In this document: positions 51,681-60,078 of the stretch, one piece after another
Layout: every line of letters starts with the position of its first letter
Numbering within the stretch: position 1 is the stretch's first letter
Assembly (NCBI RefSeq): GCF_008033135.1
Contig: NZ_CP041335.1
Coordinates: 4,159,925 to 4,223,924 of the forward strand
Direction of reading: 5' to 3'
Source of the DNA: Chitinolyticbacter meiyuanensis
GTDB taxonomy: Bacteria; Pseudomonadota; Gammaproteobacteria; Burkholderiales; Chitinibacteraceae
DNA length: 64,000 nucleotides
Position numbers and translations under genes: made by a program
Notes under the pieces: generated by a model
Databases searched by the model: none
Seen by the model: only the letters and a program-made list of their open reading frames with translations
Told to the model about the DNA's origin: nothing

Positions 51681-52267
51681 TCCACGTTCCCCTCCCCGCC
51701 CAGGCCGTGGTGATCGGCGCCTCCGCCGGTGGCATCGATGCGCTGCTGCGCGTGCTGCCAGCCTTGCCCGCCAGCTATCCGCTGCCGGTGATCGTGGTCA
51801 TCCACCTGTCCGACCGCTATCCCAGCCTGCTGGCGCAGCTCTTCGCCGCACGCATGGCGCTGCCGGTGCACGAGGCCGAGGACAAGCAGCCGATCGAAGC
51901 CGGCCATGTCTATTTCGCACCGCCGGGCTACCACCTGCTGGTGGAGCGCAACCGCCATTTCGCACTCAGCATCGATGCCCCGGTGCACTACTCGCGCCCG
52001 GCGATCGACGTGCTGTTCGCCTCGGCCGCCGATGCCTACGGCGCCGGCCTCGTCGGTGTGCTGCTCACCGGCGCCAATGCCGACGGCGCTGCAGGCCTTG
52101 CCGCGATCGCCCGTTGCGGCGGCCGGGTGTGGGTGCAGTCGCCGGCCGAGGCCACGGTATCGGCGATGCCCGAAGCGGCACTCAAGGCCACCAAGCCGGA
52201 TGCCATCGTCACGCTGGATCAACTGGCCACCCTACTGGTAGCCCTGCCTGGCAAGGAAAGCCCATGA
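51677..52267 (+). CDS. CheB-type methylesterase domain protein
   Basis: 196 residues; start overlaps the cheR stop. It consists only of the CheB catalytic domain: AVVIGASAGGIDALLRVL (Ser nucleophile), IVVIHLSDRYPSLL (His), and VLLTGANADGAAGL (Asp). The usual N-terminal receiver of CheB is missing, so activity is not controlled by direct phosphorylation of this chain. Together with cheR it forms a methylation-demethylation pair in a non-chemotaxis setting. Confidence 0.9.
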   Translation: MIHVPLPAQAVVIGASAGGIDALLRVLPALPASYPLPVIVVIHLSDRYPSLLAQLFAARMALPVHEAEDKQPIEAGHVYFAPPGYHLLVERNRHFALSIDAPVHYSRPAIDVLFASAADAYGAGLVGVLLTGANADGAAGLAAIARCGGRVWVQSPAEATVSAMPEAALKATKPDAIVTLDQLATLLVALPGKESP

Positions 52268-53445
52268 ACGACCTCGAACGGGCCAGCCTGCTGCTGGTGG
52301 ATGACCTGCCGGGAAACCTCGCTGCGCTGGAAGCGCTGATCGGCCACGACGGCCTCGACATCCATCAGGCGCAATCGGGCGCTGCGGCGCTGGAGCTGCT
52401 GCTGCGCCACGAATTCGCGCTCGCCATCGTCGACGTGCAGATGCCGGGCATGAACGGCTTCGAGCTCGCCGAATACATGCGCGGCACCGAACGCACCAAG
52501 CATATTCCCATCGTCTTCGTCAGCGCCGGCGGGCGCGAGCTCAACTACGCGTTCAAGGGCTACGAGAGCGGCGCGGTCGATTTCCTGCAAAAGCCACTCG
52601 ACGTGCACGCGGTGCGCAGCAAGGTGAAGGTGTTCGTCGACCTCCACCGGCAAAAGCGCGCGCTGTCGCGCCAGCTGCAGGCCTTGCAGGCGGCGCAGCA
52701 CGAGCAGGAGATCCTGATGGCGCAGCTGAAGGCGACGCAGGCCGAGCTGGAGGTGGCGATCCGCAACCGCGACGATTTCCTCTCCGCCGCCGCGCACGAG
52801 CTGAAAACGCCGCTGAACGTGCTCAAGCTGCAGGCGCAGATGCGCGAGCGCCAGTTGAACGACGGTGAAGCACCCTGCGGCGAGAAGGCCGCACGCATGG
52901 TCAAGCGCGAAACACGGCTGATCGAAACGCTGGTGCGGCAGATCGACGATATGCTCGACATCTCGCGCATCCGCACCGGCAAGTTCTACCTGAACCCCGG
53001 CCGGGTCGATCTCGCCGAGCTGGTCGGCGACATGATCGAGCAGTTCGCCGAGCAGCTCGAATGTGCCCAGATGCCGGTGCACCTGCTGCTGCAACCGGGC
53101 ATCGTTGGCCACTGGGACGGTTTCCGGCTGGAACAGGTGCTGGCCAACCTGATCACCAACGCCATGCGTTACGCCGCCGGCAGCCCGCTCACGCTGACGG
53201 TGAGCGGCAATGGCGAACAGGCGCAGCTGATCGTGCGCGACCAGGGGCCGGGCATCGCGCCCGAGCACCACTTCCGCATCTTCCAGCAGTTCGAGCAGGC
53301 CGGCAGCGGCAACGGCGGCCTGGGCCTGGGGCTCTACATCTGCCAGCAGATCATCGGGGCCCATGGCGGCCATATCGCCGTGCATAGCCTGCCGGGCGAA
53401 GGCACCGCCTTCATCATCGACCTGCCGGTGGCGCCGCCACTGTAG
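52264..53445 (+). CDS. REC-HisKA-HATPase soluble hybrid kinase
   Basis: 393 residues; ATG overlaps the cheB stop. N-terminal receiver (LLVDDLPGNLAALEAL, Asp in AIVDVQMPGMNG, Lys in FLQKPLD) is followed by a coiled coil (RQKRALSRQLQALQAAQHEQ), HisKA with SAAAHELKTPLNVLKLQ, and HATPase boxes (NLITNAMRYAAGSPL, VRDQGPGIAPEH, GGLGLGLYICQQIIGAHGG). It has no membrane helix, so it is cytosolic and takes its input from phosphorylation of its receiver, presumably by the hub kinase. Last gene of the coupled island. Confidence 0.9.
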   Translation: MNDLERASLLLVDDLPGNLAALEALIGHDGLDIHQAQSGAAALELLLRHEFALAIVDVQMPGMNGFELAEYMRGTERTKHIPIVFVSAGGRELNYAFKGYESGAVDFLQKPLDVHAVRSKVKVFVDLHRQKRALSRQLQALQAAQHEQEILMAQLKATQAELEVAIRNRDDFLSAAAHELKTPLNVLKLQAQMRERQLNDGEAPCGEKAARMVKRETRLIETLVRQIDDMLDISRIRTGKFYLNPGRVDLAELVGDMIEQFAEQLECAQMPVHLLLQPGIVGHWDGFRLEQVLANLITNAMRYAAGSPLTLTVSGNGEQAQLIVRDQGPGIAPEHHFRIFQQFEQAGSGNGGLGLGLYICQQIIGAHGGHIAVHSLPGEGTAFIIDLPVAPPL

Positions 53446-53477
53446 GACGATACCGACCGCATCTTCGTCCGGATCAC

Positions 53478-53505
53478 GATGCCCACCGTTTTCAGCGGTG
53501 GGCAT
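53478..53505. other. Hairpin after the signalling island
   Basis: GATGCCCACCG (53478-53488), short loop, CGGTGGGCATC (53495-53505). Eleven pairs but no T-run on either strand, so it is a possible weak terminator or mRNA 3' stabiliser. Confidence 0.45.
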
Positions 53506-53546
53506 CATGGTTTCACACCCCACCCGGGGCCAACGACGGAGCTGCC

Positions 53547-53837
53547 ATGCTGTACTGCACCTTCAATTTTCCCGATGAACCGGAAGCCTGCTATCTGAGC
53601 GCCTGGGGCGGCAAGCACCGCCAGCGCCATCATGTAGCGATCTACGACCAGCGCTCCGGCGATATCGTCGCGCGCTTCGCCCTCGACGGCATCGACGTGC
53701 CGCAGCAGGAACTGGAGCTGATCCACCGCCGTGCGATCGCGCAGTTCCGCCGCCACCGCGCCGCCACCTGCGCCGAGCACTACCAGGAACTCGATCGCCG
53801 CGGCCCCGCCTGGCGCGGCGACATCATCCATCTCTGA
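53547..53837 (+). CDS. Hypothetical small protein
   Basis: 96 residues, no signal peptide. It reads as a soluble mixed alpha/beta domain: MLYCTFNFPDEPEACYLSAWGG, HHVAIYDQRSGDIVARFALDGIDVPQ, then a His/Arg-rich helix IHRRAIAQFRRHRAATCAEHYQEL. I recognise no family. It begins the envelope/stress region and is followed 27 bases later by a DUF3309 gene. Confidence 0.55.
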   Translation: MLYCTFNFPDEPEACYLSAWGGKHRQRHHVAIYDQRSGDIVARFALDGIDVPQQELELIHRRAIAQFRRHRAATCAEHYQELDRRGPAWRGDIIHL

Positions 53838-53864
53838 CCCCTGCCTGCCGGCAAAGGAGCCATC

Positions 53865-54023
53865 ATGTCGCTCAGTCTCATCCTACTGATCATCCTGATC
53901 CTGCTTCTGCTCGGAGCGATCCCGACCTGGCCGTACAGCAGCGGCTGGGGCTATGGGCCCAGCGGCATCATCGGTTTGTTGCTGGTGGTGCTGGTCGTGC
54001 TGATGCTGCTCGGCAGGATATGA
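53865..54023 (+). CDS. DUF3309 small membrane protein
   Basis: 52 residues, too short for many gene finders. Two hydrophobic helices (LSLILLIILILLLLGAIP and IIGLLLVVLVVLMLLGRI) flank the family hallmark TWPYSSGWGYGPSG, which identifies DUF3309. AAAGGAG lies at 53853-53859, six bases before the ATG. Function unknown; these peptides occur with other stress and envelope genes in proteobacteria. Ends seven bases before the AsmA gene. Confidence 0.85.
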   Translation: MSLSLILLIILILLLLGAIPTWPYSSGWGYGPSGIIGLLLVVLVVLMLLGRI

Positions 54024-54030
54024 CGGGCCG

Positions 54031-56037
54031 ATGATGCAGCGTCGCGGCGGGATCGCACTCGGCATCGTCCTTGCGTTGGTGGCGGTGGTCGCCGTCGCCA
54101 TCGCATTGTTCGACTGGAACCTGCTGCGCGGCCCGATCGCCGAGCGCGTCACCCGTGCGACCGGGCGCAGCTTCGCCATCCGTGGTGATCTCACCGTCGA
54201 TTGGTCGCGCCATCCCACCATCACTGCGCGCGACGTGGTGCTCGGCAATGCACGCTGGAGCACCGAGCCGACCATGGCGTCGGTGCGTGCCATCTCGGTG
54301 CGCATCGATCCATGGCCGCTGTTTTCCCGGCGTGTCGCGCTGCCTGTATTGACCGTCGATGCGCCGCAAGTCCATCTGGAACGCAATCCGCGTGGTCAGG
54401 ATAACTGGCACGACCTGCTGCCCAAGAGCGATACGCCGAGCCGCTGGCGTTTCGACGTCGACACCATCCGCATCAACGAAGGCCGGCTGCGCTGGCTGGA
54501 TCGCCCGGCGGGCAGCGACGTCAGCGTGACCGTACGCTCGCAGGGCAAGGACGTGCGCGACAGCACGCTGCAGTTTTCCGCCACCGGCCAGTACCAGCGG
54601 CAGGCGCTGCAGCTCGCAGGTCGCGTCGGTTCGCCGCAGCGGCTGCAACAGGCGCTGGCCGACCGCAATCGCAACTACCCGCTGCAGTTCGCCGGCACCG
54701 TCGGCACCACCCGCGTTGCCGCCAATGGTCAGGTGCGTGGCCTGCAGCGGCTGGAAGGGCTCGATGCACAGTTCGAGCTGTCCGGCCCCAGCCTTGCCGC
54801 GCTGTATCCGATACTGGGCGTGCCGCTGCCTGCCACGCCCCGCTATGCCGTCAGCGGCCGGCTGCGCCACGATGCCGCGGTGTGGGATCTGAGCAAGATC
54901 GCCGGGCGCATCGGCAACAGCGACATCGCCGGCGACTTCCGCGTCGACCGCGGCCGTACGCCGCAATTCATCTCTGCCAACCTGCACTCGCAACGGCTCG
55001 ATCTTGCCGATCTCTCCGGCTTCCTCGGCGCGCGCGACAACCAGAGCGGCAAACCAAAGACGGTGCCCGGCCCACGCGTACTGCCGCAAGCGCGCTTCAG
55101 CGTGGAAAAGCTCAATGTCGCCAATGCCGACGTGAAGCTGCGCGGCCGCCGCATCCAGACTGCCGACCTGCCGCTCGACGATTTCAACGCGCACTTATTG
55201 CTGCAGGACGGCGTGCTGACGCTCGATCCGCTGGAATTCGGCGTGGCCGGCGGCAAGCTCGCCGGCAAGGTCAGGCTCAACAGCCGCGCCGCGCCGATCG
55301 AAACCCGCATCGCGCTGCAAGCCAGCCATATGTCGCTACGACGGCTAGTGCCCAAGCTCGACTTGGGCGAGAAGGCCAGCGCGGGCCTGGTTGGCGGCCG
55401 CGCCCAGCTCGCCATGCGCGGCGATTCGGTTGCACAGATGGCCGCATCCGCCGACGGTGAGCTGGCACTGCTGATGCAGGGTGGCCGGACCAGCAAGCTC
55501 CTGATGCGGCTGGCCAACCTCGATCTTGCCTACAGTGCCGCCATCCTGCTGTTCGGCGATGAACAGATCGACATCCGCTGCGCCGTGGCAGGCTTCGGCG
55601 CCAAGGACGGCCGGCTCACCGCCAACACGCTGCTGCTCGATACCGAGAAGCAGGTGGTGAACGGCCAGGGCTGGATCAACCTCAAGGACGAGACCTTGGC
55701 GCTGCAACTGCGCGCCAAACCCAAGGACATCAGCCTCGTCGCGCTGCGCGGCCCGATCCTGATCGACGGCACGCTGGGCAAGCCGCAGGTGCGCCCCAGC
55801 TTGGCGCAACCAGCCGGCCGCGCCGCAGTCGCCGCCGCATTAGCCACTGTCGCGCCACCCCTGGCGCTGTTGCCACTGATCGATCTGGGCGGCGCCAAGG
55901 ATGCGCCGTGTGCCCAGTTGCTGGCCAAGCCGCAGACCAAGACGGCGCCCGCCGTCACGCCCAAGCCAGGCGCCAGGCCCGGTACGACGCCAACGCCGCA
56001 ACCGCACGAGCGCCAGGGCACCTGGAACCGCCGCTGA
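54031..56037 (+). CDS. AsmA-family envelope protein
   Basis: 668 residues. One N-terminal membrane anchor (GIALGIVLALVAVVAVAIALF), then a long periplasmic beta-rich domain: RGPIAERVTRATGRSFAIRGDLTVDWSRHP, APQVHLERNPRGQDNWHDL, and a C-terminal AsmA_2-like part with GGKLAGKVRLNSR and INLKDETLALQLRAKPKD. AsmA-like proteins help move lipids across the periplasm and affect outer-membrane integrity. The tail is Pro/Thr/Lys-rich. It converges with the YihY gene, stops one base apart. Confidence 0.88.
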   Translation: MMQRRGGIALGIVLALVAVVAVAIALFDWNLLRGPIAERVTRATGRSFAIRGDLTVDWSRHPTITARDVVLGNARWSTEPTMASVRAISVRIDPWPLFSRRVALPVLTVDAPQVHLERNPRGQDNWHDLLPKSDTPSRWRFDVDTIRINEGRLRWLDRPAGSDVSVTVRSQGKDVRDSTLQFSATGQYQRQALQLAGRVGSPQRLQQALADRNRNYPLQFAGTVGTTRVAANGQVRGLQRLEGLDAQFELSGPSLAALYPILGVPLPATPRYAVSGRLRHDAAVWDLSKIAGRIGNSDIAGDFRVDRGRTPQFISANLHSQRLDLADLSGFLGARDNQSGKPKTVPGPRVLPQARFSVEKLNVANADVKLRGRRIQTADLPLDDFNAHLLLQDGVLTLDPLEFGVAGGKLAGKVRLNSRAAPIETRIALQASHMSLRRLVPKLDLGEKASAGLVGGRAQLAMRGDSVAQMAASADGELALLMQGGRTSKLLMRLANLDLAYSAAILLFGDEQIDIRCAVAGFGAKDGRLTANTLLLDTEKQVVNGQGWINLKDETLALQLRAKPKDISLVALRGPILIDGTLGKPQVRPSLAQPAGRAAVAAALATVAPPLALLPLIDLGGAKDAPCAQLLAKPQTKTAPAVTPKPGARPGTTPTPQPHERQGTWNRR

Positions 56038-56949
56038 TCACGCCTGGTCGGCCCGCTCCAGCGCGGCGCGATGCTGGCGCTCCTCCTGCTGGCGCCGGCG
56101 ATACAGCGTCACCTGATGCGCGAGCTCGGCGCCGTAGAGGAATATCTGCGCCGCGTAGAAGATCCACACCAGCACTAACACCAGCGCCCCTGCGGCACCA
56201 TAGGCCGAGCCGACGGCAGTGGTGCCCAGGTAGAGCGTGAGCAGGGTCTTGCCGGCCATGTAGAGCGCGGCGGTGATCACCGCACTGAGCCAGACGTCGC
56301 GCCAGGGGATGATCTGGTCCGGCAGCAGCTTGTAGATGGCGGCGAACAGCAGCGTGACCACCGCGCTGGTCAGCAGCGTACCCGCCAGATCCATCAGCCA
56401 CAGCATCTCGCCAAACCAGCCGGCGTAGCGGGCCTGCAGCAGCGTCAGTGCCGTGGACAGCAGCAACGACACCAGCAGGATGAAGCCGGTGCTGACCACG
56501 ATGCCGAACGACAGCAGCCGCGCCTTGGCTTGCTGGAACACGGTGCCATGGCGATGACGGCGCGTCCCCCAGATCACGTCGAGGCTGCTCTTGAGCTCGT
56601 TGAACACCGTGGTGGCAGCGAACACGCTGGTGCCGATGGCGATCAGCGCCTGCCAGCTCACGGTCGGCGCGAATGCGCTGCTGTCGATCACCGCCGCCAC
56701 CGCCGCTGTCGCGTTTGGCCCCATCAGCGCTCCTACTTCATTGAGCAGCTCGCTGCGCGCGACATTTTCGCCGTAGAACCAGCCGGCGATGCTGATGGCG
56801 ATGATCAGCACCGGCCCCATCGAGAACAGCGTGTAGAAAGCGATCGCCGCGCCCATCGACGCACCGCGGTGCTCGCTCCAGCTCGACAGCGCCGCCCATA
56901 GCAAGCGTGCCACGGTCATCAGGTTGCGCCAGCTCCGTTGCACGTTCAC
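56038..56949 (-). CDS. YihY/BrkB-family inner-membrane protein
   Basis: 303 residues from GTG 56949 (a second GTG at 56943 is possible). Six or so helices; typical strings SEHRGASMGAAIAFYTLFSMGPVLIIAISIAG, TVFNELKSSLDVIWGTR and GSAYGAAGALVLVLVWIFYAAQIFLYGAEL. Once called ribonuclease BN by error, the family is now viewed as transporters of unknown cargo. The C-terminal tail is Arg/Gln-rich. Divergent from the small genes at 57108. Confidence 0.9.
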   Translation of the reverse strand: MNVQRSWRNLMTVARLLWAALSSWSEHRGASMGAAIAFYTLFSMGPVLIIAISIAGWFYGENVARSELLNEVGALMGPNATAAVAAVIDSSAFAPTVSWQALIAIGTSVFAATTVFNELKSSLDVIWGTRRHRHGTVFQQAKARLLSFGIVVSTGFILLVSLLLSTALTLLQARYAGWFGEMLWLMDLAGTLLTSAVVTLLFAAIYKLLPDQIIPWRDVWLSAVITAALYMAGKTLLTLYLGTTAVGSAYGAAGALVLVLVWIFYAAQIFLYGAELAHQVTLYRRRQQEERQHRAALERADQA

Positions 56950-57028
56950 GCAGCACTCTCCTTGTGTAGGCCAGCGCCGACACCACGCCCGCGCCGCGAC
57001 CGACAGCGAGTCGGGAAGCCCGCTGCCT

Positions 57029-57050
57029 GCGCCTTCAGGCGCTTCTTTTT
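57029..57050 (+). terminator. Orphan terminator-like hairpin upstream of small genes
   Basis: GCGCC (57029-57033), loop TTCA, GGCGC (57038-57042), then TTCTTTTT. On the plus strand nothing annotated ends here, so it may end a short leader transcript or antisense RNA. A second hairpin GCTGCCCC/GGGGCAGC (57065-57072 with 57079-57086) follows. Confidence 0.45.
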
Positions 57051-57107
57051 AAGCTGATTCCCAAGCTGCCCCACAACCGGGGCAGCACCCGCAACAGGAG
57101 CATCGCC

Positions 57108-57281
57108 ATGCAACGCTACCCTTGGGCCGACGACGATCTCGAAGCACTGGAAGAAGAGCTGTCGATCGACGTGCACCGGCTGCGGCGCGAGCGCACCCCG
57201 CGCAACGAGCGCCGCGATGACGAGTACTCGGTGCCGCGCCGCCATGTCCGCCCCACCCCGCGCGATCTGCCGCGCCTCTGA
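57108..57281 (+). CDS. Small Arg/Asp-rich hypothetical protein
   Basis: 57 residues; ATG 57108 has CAGGAG seven bases upstream. Sequence is highly charged: acidic N-terminal half (WADDDLEALEEELSIDVH), then an Arg-rich tail (RERTPRNERRDDEYSVPRR, RPTPRDLPRL). Likely a disordered cytosolic peptide. No family recognised. It is 24 bases before the BON lipoprotein gene and probably cotranscribed. Confidence 0.55.
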   Translation: MQRYPWADDDLEALEEELSIDVHRLRRERTPRNERRDDEYSVPRRHVRPTPRDLPRL

Positions 57282-57305
57282 ATCCCCCCGACTGGAGTAA
57301 TCACG

Positions 57306-57728
57306 ATGAAACCCAGCCTTGCCCTGATCGCTACCCCACTGCTGCTGGCCGGCATGCTGACCGCCTGCGAGAAGAAGGATGAAACCGCAGCCAACGACGC
57401 TTCGATGGAAGCCAGCATGCCGACGACGATGGCCGAAGCATCGGCCGCCGTGCATGCAGGCTTCGATAACGCCGCCAGCGCCACCGCGAGCGCTGGCCAC
57501 GCCATCGCCAATGCCACCGACAACGCGGCGCTGACCGCCAAGGTCAAGACCGTACTGGCCGCCGACGAGGGCCTGAAGACGCTGGCGCTCAACATCGACA
57601 GCGAGAACGGCGTCGTCACGCTCAGCGGCGAAGTGGACAGCGAAGCGCAGCGCAGCCGGGCCGAGCAGCAGACCAAGTCGGTGGAAGGCGTGCAGACCGT
57701 GAACAACCAGTTGACCGTGAAGCACTGA
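57306..57728 (+). CDS. BON-domain lipoprotein
   Basis: 140 residues. Lipobox LLAGMLTAC (Cys 21) then an Ala/Ser/Met-rich linker and a BON domain (about 73-140: LTAKVKTVLAADEGLKTLALNIDSENGVVTLSGEVDSEAQRSRAEQ, GVQTVNNQLTV). BON domains bind phospholipid or envelope surfaces, as in OsmY, and such lipoproteins are usual under osmotic or stationary stress. GGAGTAA precedes the ATG. Confidence 0.88.
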   Translation: MKPSLALIATPLLLAGMLTACEKKDETAANDASMEASMPTTMAEASAAVHAGFDNAASATASAGHAIANATDNAALTAKVKTVLAADEGLKTLALNIDSENGVVTLSGEVDSEAQRSRAEQQTKSVEGVQTVNNQLTVKH

Positions 57729-57740
57729 GGAGGGCGCGCC

Positions 57741-57923
57741 ATGTGGAAGAAATGCACTCCATGGCTGGCCCTGGCGGGCCTCGGCCTGCTGGCCTGGCAT
57801 TGCGCCTGCCAGCGCCGCAGTTGCGGCACCGCCTCGCCTGCCGACGGGCCGTTGCAACGTTGGGAAGGCGAAGGCGGCAACCTGCCGCCCTCCGCCGGCC
57901 AAACCCCGGCTGCACAGCCGTGA
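57741..57923 (+). CDS. Small Cys-containing membrane or lipoprotein-like peptide
   Basis: 60 residues, 12 bases after the BON gene with GAGGAGG upstream. An N-terminal hydrophobic segment (TPWLALAGLGLLAWHCACQ) is followed by a short polar tail (RRSCGTASPADGPLQRWEGEGG). LAWHC is not a good lipobox, so acylation is uncertain. Three Cys in CACQRRSC could bind metal or form a disulfide. No family recognised. Confidence 0.5.
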   Translation: MWKKCTPWLALAGLGLLAWHCACQRRSCGTASPADGPLQRWEGEGGNLPPSAGQTPAAQP

Positions 57924-57927
57924 GCGT

Positions 57928-59556
57928 TCAGGCCGCCTCGGCATGCAACACCCGGTCCAGCGGCATGCGCGCCAACACCGTGCAGCCGCTGCCGAGCCGG
58001 CTGATCAGCCGCAGCTCGCCGCCAAAGGCGAGCAGCCGCTGCTCCATTCCAATCAGGCCGTGATGACCCACCGGCCGACTGCGCACGTCGTCCGGATCGC
58101 AGCCGTGGCCGTCATCGACCACCGCCATTTCCAGCCAGCCCGCATCGACCGCCAGCCGTACGGTAACGCTGACAGCGTGCGCGTATTTGGCGGCATTGTT
58201 CAGCGATTCCTGGGCGATGCGGTACAGCGCCAGCGCTGCATCATCGTTGAGCCGCGGCAATTCGGTCGCTGCCGCCAGCGTGAATTCGCAGTTGTTGTCG
58301 CGGCCACCGTGATCGTCCAGCAGCAGCTGCAGTGCATCGAGCAAGCCCAGGTGCAGCAGTGCGGACGGCCGCAGGTTCTCGATCAGGCGGCGCTTCAGTG
58401 AAATCCCGTCGTCGAGCAGCGCCATCGCGCGCGTCAGTTTTTCCTGCAGCGCTTCGGGCGCGGCTTCCGGCAGCTGGCGGCGTACCCACGACAGATCGAG
58501 CTTGATCGCAGTCAGCAGCGAGCCCAGCTCGTCGTGCAGCTCACGCGCCAGCCGGTGGCGCTCCTGCTCGCCGACCCGCTGCAGATAGCCGGCCAGCTCG
58601 GACAACTTGTAGGTGCGCTCCAGCACCAGCGCTTCCAGGTGTTCGCGGTAGCGAGCGAGTTCAGCCTCGGCACGATGCTGCACGGTGATGTCCTGCCCCA
58701 GCACGAAGATGCCGGAGACGTGACCATCGGCCTCGATCACCGGCTGGCACGTCAGATTGACCACGATATGAGTGGGCGGCGCTTCCGGGTGGCGCTGCAG
58801 CTGGCCGGTGAGGCCACGCCCGATATAGGGCTCGCCAGTGGCGAGCACCTGGGCCAGCACATCGGCGAAACCACGCTCGGCCAGCTCCGGCAGCGCGTCG
58901 GCAAACGGCCGCCCAAGCAGCATGCGATCGCCCACCAGCTCGACCATGGCCTCGTTCACCAGCTCCAGCGTCAGCGCCGGGCCGCGCAGCACAGCAAGAA
59001 AACCCGGCGCCTGGGCGAACAACCGGCGCAGATGCTGCGATTCGGCATCAAGCAGCGTATTGATCTGCTGCACCTGCTGCGCCCGGCGCAGCACGGTGCC
59101 GCCCAGGGCCTGCATCGCCTCGGGCTCGGCGGCGAGGATCACGCTTTCGGCCTTCTGCCGCAGCCGCTGCAGCGCGGTCACGTCCTCGGTCTGCTGCATC
59201 AGCCCGGTGAGCTCGCCGGCGGAGTTGTGCAATGGTACGTGGGTGCAGCTCCAGTACCGGTCGTCGAAACCGCACTGCTGCCCTTGGGCGTCGTAGCGCG
59301 GCACCGGGTAGTGCACCAGCGGCACCAGATCGGTCTGGCCGCTGTCGAGCGCACGATGGAATGACTGGGCAATCGCGTTGATCGCCTCATCGTCCTCCGG
59401 CGTGGGAAAGGCATCGAAGATATACCAGCCGATCAACGTGTCGCGGCTGCGACCAGTCGCAGCCAAATAGGCCGCGTTGACGTCGCGAATGACGAGCTCG
59501 GTATCCATCACCATCAACGGCGACGGCGTCAGCAGGAACAGCGCGTGGTAGTCCAT
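57928..59556 (-). CDS. PAS-containing NarX-like (HisKA_3) sensor kinase
   Basis: 542 residues. Two PAS domains (about 5-130, LTPSPLMVMDTELVIRDVNAAYLAATGR, and about 180-300, QAPGFLAVLRGPALTLELVNEAM) precede a coiled coil and a HisKA_3 box ERHRLARELHDELGSLLTAIKLDL (phospho-His near 352), then HATPase (RIAQESLNNAAKYAHA, VVDDGHGCD, GHHGLIGMEQRLLAFGG). No membrane helix, so it senses a cytosolic signal, perhaps redox or a ligand. It ends a minus-strand unit with two response regulators. Confidence 0.9.
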   Translation of the reverse strand: MDYHALFLLTPSPLMVMDTELVIRDVNAAYLAATGRSRDTLIGWYIFDAFPTPEDDEAINAIAQSFHRALDSGQTDLVPLVHYPVPRYDAQGQQCGFDDRYWSCTHVPLHNSAGELTGLMQQTEDVTALQRLRQKAESVILAAEPEAMQALGGTVLRRAQQVQQINTLLDAESQHLRRLFAQAPGFLAVLRGPALTLELVNEAMVELVGDRMLLGRPFADALPELAERGFADVLAQVLATGEPYIGRGLTGQLQRHPEAPPTHIVVNLTCQPVIEADGHVSGIFVLGQDITVQHRAEAELARYREHLEALVLERTYKLSELAGYLQRVGEQERHRLARELHDELGSLLTAIKLDLSWVRRQLPEAAPEALQEKLTRAMALLDDGISLKRRLIENLRPSALLHLGLLDALQLLLDDHGGRDNNCEFTLAAATELPRLNDDAALALYRIAQESLNNAAKYAHAVSVTVRLAVDAGWLEMAVVDDGHGCDPDDVRSRPVGHHGLIGMEQRLLAFGGELRLISRLGSGCTVLARMPLDRVLHAEAA

Positions 59557-59559
59557 GGC

Positions 59560-59988
59560 TTACTGAGGAGCGTGCAGCCGCTCGGCTTCGGCCTCGATGC
59601 TGGCGATGGCCTCGTCGAAATGCAGCGATTTATCGTAGAAGTAATCCACGCCAAGCGTGCGCGCGCGCTGCTCGTACACCGGGTAGGCGTGGTTGGTCAG
59701 CACCACGCGCACCGGCAACCGGCCTTCGCGCGCATGCTGGTGCAGGTGCTTCAGCACGTCAAAGCCGGTGCCCTCACGCAGCTCGAGATCGACCACCAAC
59801 AGGTCGAACTCGTCGCTCTTAAGCCAGGTGATGGCTTCATCGGCGGTCGCGGCAGTGGCCGCGAAACGGATATAGCCGATGCCCGACAAGGCCTCGGTCA
59901 GCGCATCGCGGATCACCGGGGAATCCTCGATCAGCATGACCCGGACTTCTCGGCCATCGACATCGGTAACAGCTGCGGGTGTGCTCAT
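59560..59988 (-). CDS. Single-domain response regulator (third in window)
   Basis: 142 residues, three bases upstream of the PAS kinase start. Receiver with LIEDSPVIRDALTEALSGIG, phosphoacceptor Asp in LLVVDLELREGTG (about 66), Thr in VVLTNHAY and Lys in YFYDKSLHFDEA. No output domain. Likely an accessory receiver of the neighbouring kinases. Confidence 0.85.
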   Translation of the reverse strand: MSTPAAVTDVDGREVRVMLIEDSPVIRDALTEALSGIGYIRFAATAATADEAITWLKSDEFDLLVVDLELREGTGFDVLKHLHQHAREGRLPVRVVLTNHAYPVYEQRARTLGVDYFYDKSLHFDEAIASIEAEAERLHAPQ

Positions 59989-60078
59989 GGTCTAGCGCTT
60001 GTCTTGCTGGCGCCCCGAGGGGTGCCGTGATCTGGTTGGCGCGGCGGCAGCCGCGCCCCGTAAGGCCAGACTGCTCCG

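Noticed and set aside
50841..52267. Classical chemotaxis operon
   Set aside because: Only cheR and a receiver-less cheB are present; no cheA, cheW, cheY-cheZ or receptor genes are in the window.
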